A DNA stretch of 64,000 nt from Deferribacteraceae bacterium V6Fe1 (GTDB taxonomy: Bacteria; Chrysiogenota; Deferribacteres; Deferribacterales; Deferrivibrionaceae), in NCBI GenBank assembly GCA_022813675.1, contig CP063375.1, positions 1,376,001-1,440,000 of the forward strand, in the 5' to 3' direction. Under the pieces are notes generated by a model. That model did not search any database. It had not been told where the DNA came from and saw only the letters and a program-made list of their open reading frames with translations. Positions 61,801-64,000 of the stretch are shown one piece after another. Positions within the stretch are counted from its first letter, which is position 1. Each line of letters starts with the position of its first letter. The translations under genes and the position numbers were made by a program.

Positions 61801-61954
61801 AAAAATAGGTAGAGAGATTACCGTAATTGATTATAAAACAGGTGAAAAAGATTTAAGCCACGAGCTTCAGATGAGAAGGTATATGAAGATTTTTGATAAC
61901 TGTAGAGGAATAATTTACTATTCAGATACTGGGGAGATATTTGATGTCGTTTAA
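58892..61954 (+). CDS. AddA/RecB-like helicase-nuclease (UvrD family)
   Basis: A 1020-aa superfamily 1 helicase. Motif I TQASAGSGKTYRLASRYI, motif Ia VALTFTNKAAAEMKDRI, motif II LIDEFQDTSKEQF, motif III GDKKQAIYGWRGGDYTIF, motif V/VI region TIHKSKGLESHTVIIPF and LMYVANTRARENLFI are all present. The C-terminus carries a PD-(D/E)XK nuclease with ITVIDYKTGEKDLSHELQMRRYM. With the next gene it makes an AddAB/RecBCD-type double-strand-break resection complex. The ATG at 58892 is preferred over a GTG two codons upstream. Confidence 0.88.
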   Translation: MFKPSLCTQASAGSGKTYRLASRYIHLLKLIFKGNIKDNFPEILNPDSIGSIVALTFTNKAAAEMKDRIILFLKKLADIYPDKDFDKESFGIKENEAAKLLVDIIKNYGDFNVTTLDSFMNKILKAFAIEKKIMPDYEVFFESDEIFELAFGDVVSNPDNFIQLLDFLIKLLDLGQSGVNPEKIIFDGLSKYKDIDIPENLLLFENLCEKLEFGNKNFAEIQSEIETNLLENFRYFQELFSEHADIFNKTNIKKFKKSDINEMIKHLGRYEEILAEGSLVSLYKGGGFLDEGKEKEFISRLTESVDLLKKYMLLKSSFETDVVAQQLKRLRDKEEEIKHISNIVDGQKVAKDVSEILSENDISYAFLKLGEKISHYLIDEFQDTSKEQFDAIFPLIENAVSEGGTLFIVGDKKQAIYGWRGGDYTIFDEALKSDSLRLEEEFTDTNYRSAKNIVNFNNFTFNSSNLLNEKLLEIFEEDLGEDFKSLMMDAIAGIYGASEQKYKNENDGYLEIILQNVADNDEPEDFYRDEFVDTLKKVVNDYKVPLSDIMILLRKKDDIDLVVSWMREYFEELPFVTEDSMRVSSNFEIKKLLFIANVMTMPENQDFDKIFSELKVDKETFDNIKSEIAFLSPYEIFCKIISADILNYNDNKVYFERFLEEVLKISDKHKTLEDVLEYFNKKKDITISLNENIEAVKIMTIHKSKGLESHTVIIPFYDWKLYDKGKLKDAYHAVNIEEFTGEPDYLLIKLTKTRDFLKDGRDKYFEKFKNEIVENLNLMYVANTRARENLFIIGHYKKDIQENRYGRQISASDLLHMILENSEYGCKAEKTCNERYIVGEMKKCSKIKYEEKPVEDDKVEINANFRGHLKIYEKETYLNFEKKERLKGELFHLGMSFLSKVDFEKDLKAMINDAYFRAVNLMRYSDEDVKPLMMKAVLDLRKYFEDIDAFWNEKEFVDRYGNIMRLDRVVKIGREITVIDYKTGEKDLSHELQMRRYMKIFDNCRGIIYYSDTGEIFDVV

Positions 61955-64000
61955 GCTTTACAAGGTTGATTTGAGTATAAATTTTGTAAATTTTATATCT
62001 AAAAGGCTAAAGGGATTGGCGAAAAATTATGGCAAAGTTGTATTTATCTCTGCCAATAAAAGACCTATCAGATTTGTAGAAAAAAGTATTGATATTGATA
62101 CTTCTTTAAAAACGGAATTTTATACAATAGAAGAGTTTGCAAGGACAGTGGTGACAAACTATTCTGATAATTTGCCTATTTTCCACACAAAAATTGAAAG
62201 GGAAATATATTTTCTCGATTTGATAAAAGGGGATGAAAATCTCAATAAAAGAATTGGGCTTGATGATGCAGGCCTTTTATCCTGGGCAAAGAGACTTTCA
62301 AGGCTATTTGATGAAATAGACAGGCAGCTTTTGGAAGATAGAATAAAAAACTTTCAATATATAGAAGCACTACCTGAGGCCGTAACTATCCTTGAAAACC
62401 TAAAAGACTTGTATGCTAAATATAGACGTGAAAATGAAAATATTACCTATGGTGGTGACATTTTCAGGCGGGCTGCCAAACTTACGTCCGAAGAAAGTTT
62501 CAGACAAAATTATACCGGGGCAATTTTTATCTTTACAGGGTTAGTTTACCTTTCAAACTCGGAAGTTGAAATAATTAAAAATATTGATGAGTTTGCAGAT
62601 ATAAATTTTTATGTGCAAACGGATTTGATGGATAGAGAAAGAGGGCTTGAGAGGTTTGAGACATTTAAGGTGGTGGACAATTTGATGGCAAAGCTTGGCA
62701 AATCAGTCAGAAATATTGAAGAGGAAGAGATAAAGCCTTATTCTTATGAGCCTTCAAAAATCTTTTTTTTCCAGTTTACAGATACCCACAATGAAGCAAA
62801 AAAGGCTGTAACACTAATTGAAGATAAATATAAATCTTTTAAAAATAAATATGACAGCAGTAATTTGGCAGTAATCCTTCCGGATTCAAAAACCCTTTTC
62901 CCGTTGCTATCTTATTTGGAAAATATAGACAATTTGAGCCTTAATATATCTTTGAGTATGCCATTAAAAAGCACGGAAGTGGGGGTATTTGTAGAAACAC
63001 TTTTTATGCTTTTGGTTGATATTAAAAGAAAGGAAAGCATAGGTGTAGCAAATTCTGCTGATTCCAAAACTCTATTGAGATTTTTAAATTCAAGCCTTCT
63101 ATCCCTTTTTAAAGAGCAAATTATTAACGATATTAATTGGATTAAAAATGAAATTGTCAAAAGTGAGGCTTCTGTTTTTCAACTTGATTCAAATAGAGCT
63201 GTTTTTAAAAAACTTTTAGCCCCTTTTTTACAAACTAAAAATTTAATACAGTTAGAAGAAGCATTTAAAAATCTATTTGATAATCTTGATGAAAGCAAAT
63301 TGAGGCAGGAGACGGCAAAATTAAGTTTTCAAATTTTGCAGTACTTTTATTTTGAGGTAATAAATAATTTCAGATTGATTGACAAAGACAGATTTGGAGA
63401 TTTGCCATTTTTTTATAAGCTGTTGAGTGAGATAATTAATGACATAATTATCCCATATGAGGGGCATCCGCTTCAGGGCATTCAGATAATGGGGATGCTT
63501 GAGGCGAGACTATTGACTTTTGAAAATATCGTAATTACTGACGTTAATGAAGGTGTACTGCCTTCAGGTGATAAAATTGACCCCCTTTTGCCTGAATCGG
63601 TGAAGATAGAGCTTGGTCTTACCTCTTTTAAAGAAAAAGAGATGTTGATGAGATACAATTTTTTCAGGCTCATCTATTCTGCAAAAAATACCTATATCCT
63701 TTTTAAATCAGGGGCAACAGGGAGTGATAAATTTATCCGTAGCAGGTTTGTAGAGCAGCTTTTGCTGATTAAAGAGAAAAATGAAAAAAGGGAGATTAAA
63801 ATTGATTCTGTGCCCTTTTCTATACCGAGATTGAATAAGATTGAAAATTACATACCAAAAGGGGAAGTAGAGTCAAAATTTATTGACAGTATAAAACATT
63901 TTTCACCTTCTGCATTAAATAGTTATATGAAATGCCCTTATTCTTATTATTTAAAATATATCAAGGCTGTGCCTGATAGGGTAAGGTTTGACAGAGATTT
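61944..64000 (+). CDS. AddB-like nuclease subunit (3' end outside the window)
   Basis: An open frame of at least 685 codons running off the window. It starts at an ATG 11 bases inside the helicase gene (MSFKLYKVDL). The N-terminal region has no intact P-loop (VVFISANKRPIRF stands where a Walker A would be), as in RecC/AddB-type partners. ENIVITDVNEGVLPS is a helicase-like motif typical of this group. Near the edge, SPSALNSYMKCPYSYYLKYI begins the PD-(D/E)XK nuclease domain with the first Cys of the Fe-S nuclease group. The catalytic residues lie beyond the window. Confidence 0.85.
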   Translation, partial: MSFKLYKVDLSINFVNFISKRLKGLAKNYGKVVFISANKRPIRFVEKSIDIDTSLKTEFYTIEEFARTVVTNYSDNLPIFHTKIEREIYFLDLIKGDENLNKRIGLDDAGLLSWAKRLSRLFDEIDRQLLEDRIKNFQYIEALPEAVTILENLKDLYAKYRRENENITYGGDIFRRAAKLTSEESFRQNYTGAIFIFTGLVYLSNSEVEIIKNIDEFADINFYVQTDLMDRERGLERFETFKVVDNLMAKLGKSVRNIEEEEIKPYSYEPSKIFFFQFTDTHNEAKKAVTLIEDKYKSFKNKYDSSNLAVILPDSKTLFPLLSYLENIDNLSLNISLSMPLKSTEVGVFVETLFMLLVDIKRKESIGVANSADSKTLLRFLNSSLLSLFKEQIINDINWIKNEIVKSEASVFQLDSNRAVFKKLLAPFLQTKNLIQLEEAFKNLFDNLDESKLRQETAKLSFQILQYFYFEVINNFRLIDKDRFGDLPFFYKLLSEIINDIIIPYEGHPLQGIQIMGMLEARLLTFENIVITDVNEGVLPSGDKIDPLLPESVKIELGLTSFKEKEMLMRYNFFRLIYSAKNTYILFKSGATGSDKFIRSRFVEQLLLIKEKNEKREIKIDSVPFSIPRLNKIENYIPKGEVESKFIDSIKHFSPSALNSYMKCPYSYYLKYIKAVPDRVRFDRD

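Noticed and set aside
1-64000. CRISPR arrays, tRNA or rRNA genes, prophage or integrase
   Set aside because: No regularly spaced repeats, cloverleaf-like or rRNA-like sequence, or integrase-type protein was recognised on either strand.

Overview
The window is one AT-rich, densely packed bacterial chromosome segment with very short or overlapping gene junctions. It combines an MraY-to-FtsZ cell-wall/division cluster, an LPS core block with an MsbA-type exporter, multihaem cytochromes, and a long flagellar/chemotaxis operon. This points to an anaerobic, motile, Gram-negative-type (diderm) organism. My best inference is a member of the Deferribacterota (Deferribacter/Flexistipes-like), but this rests on gene content and recalled resemblance, not on a search.

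Layout. 1-10.9 kb (+): mraY-murD-ftsW-murG-murC-ddl-ftsQ-ftsA-ftsZ plus a glycosyltransferase; murB is absent between murC and ddl. 10.9-13.7 kb (-): an octahaem OTR-family cytochrome and a triple-rhodanese lipoprotein, a likely sulfur-metabolism pair with its own promoter and a palindromic operator candidate. 13.8-24.7 kb (-): an LPS/surface-glycan block (MsbA-type ABC exporter, seven glycosyltransferases, an O-antigen ligase, and a deacetylase-glycosyltransferase fusion). 24.75-31.2 kb (+): hemW, a tetrahaem cytochrome, an RfaH-like NusG paralogue, galE, an SRPBCC protein, glmU and glmS (UDP-GlcNAc supply).

31.26-33.17 kb: an IS1634-family insertion sequence with near-perfect 17-bp ends. 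It is flanked by an identical 173-bp direct duplication that contains the 3' end of glmS and its bidirectional terminator. Its transposase is broken by three frameshifts. 33.35-34.7 kb (-): a TrpB2-type tryptophan synthase beta chain.

34.8-54.3 kb (-): one long flagellar/chemotaxis operon read from flhA downwards: flhA-flhF-flhG-small membrane protein-fliA-cheB-fliM-fliN/fliY-cheY-cheZ-cheA(REC fusion). It continues with envelope proteins, a partner-switching module (SpoIIE phosphatase, STAS, STAS-HEAT), cheR, a small gene with an apparent start-proximal frameshift, a PilZ protein and two less-known proteins.

54.5-58.7 kb: the most interesting cassette. A cytosolic DUF1858-substrate-binding-protein fusion, a HypB/UreG-like P-loop GTPase, a lone ABC ATPase, a small Cys-rich protein and a YgbA_NO protein lie in one (+) operon. 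Its promoter carries an FNR-type box (TTGAC-N4-ATCAA) placed at about -41.5. A convergent cysteine-poor Crp/Fnr regulator with an FNR-like recognition helix follows. I read this as a possible nitrosative-stress-controlled intracellular ATPase/GTPase system whose substrate is unknown. 58.9 kb to the end (+): an AddA/RecB-like helicase-nuclease and the first two-thirds or more of an AddB-like nuclease partner, cut by the window end.

No tRNA, rRNA or CRISPR array was seen. Every stretch longer than about 300 bases is covered by a gene or by the insertion sequence.
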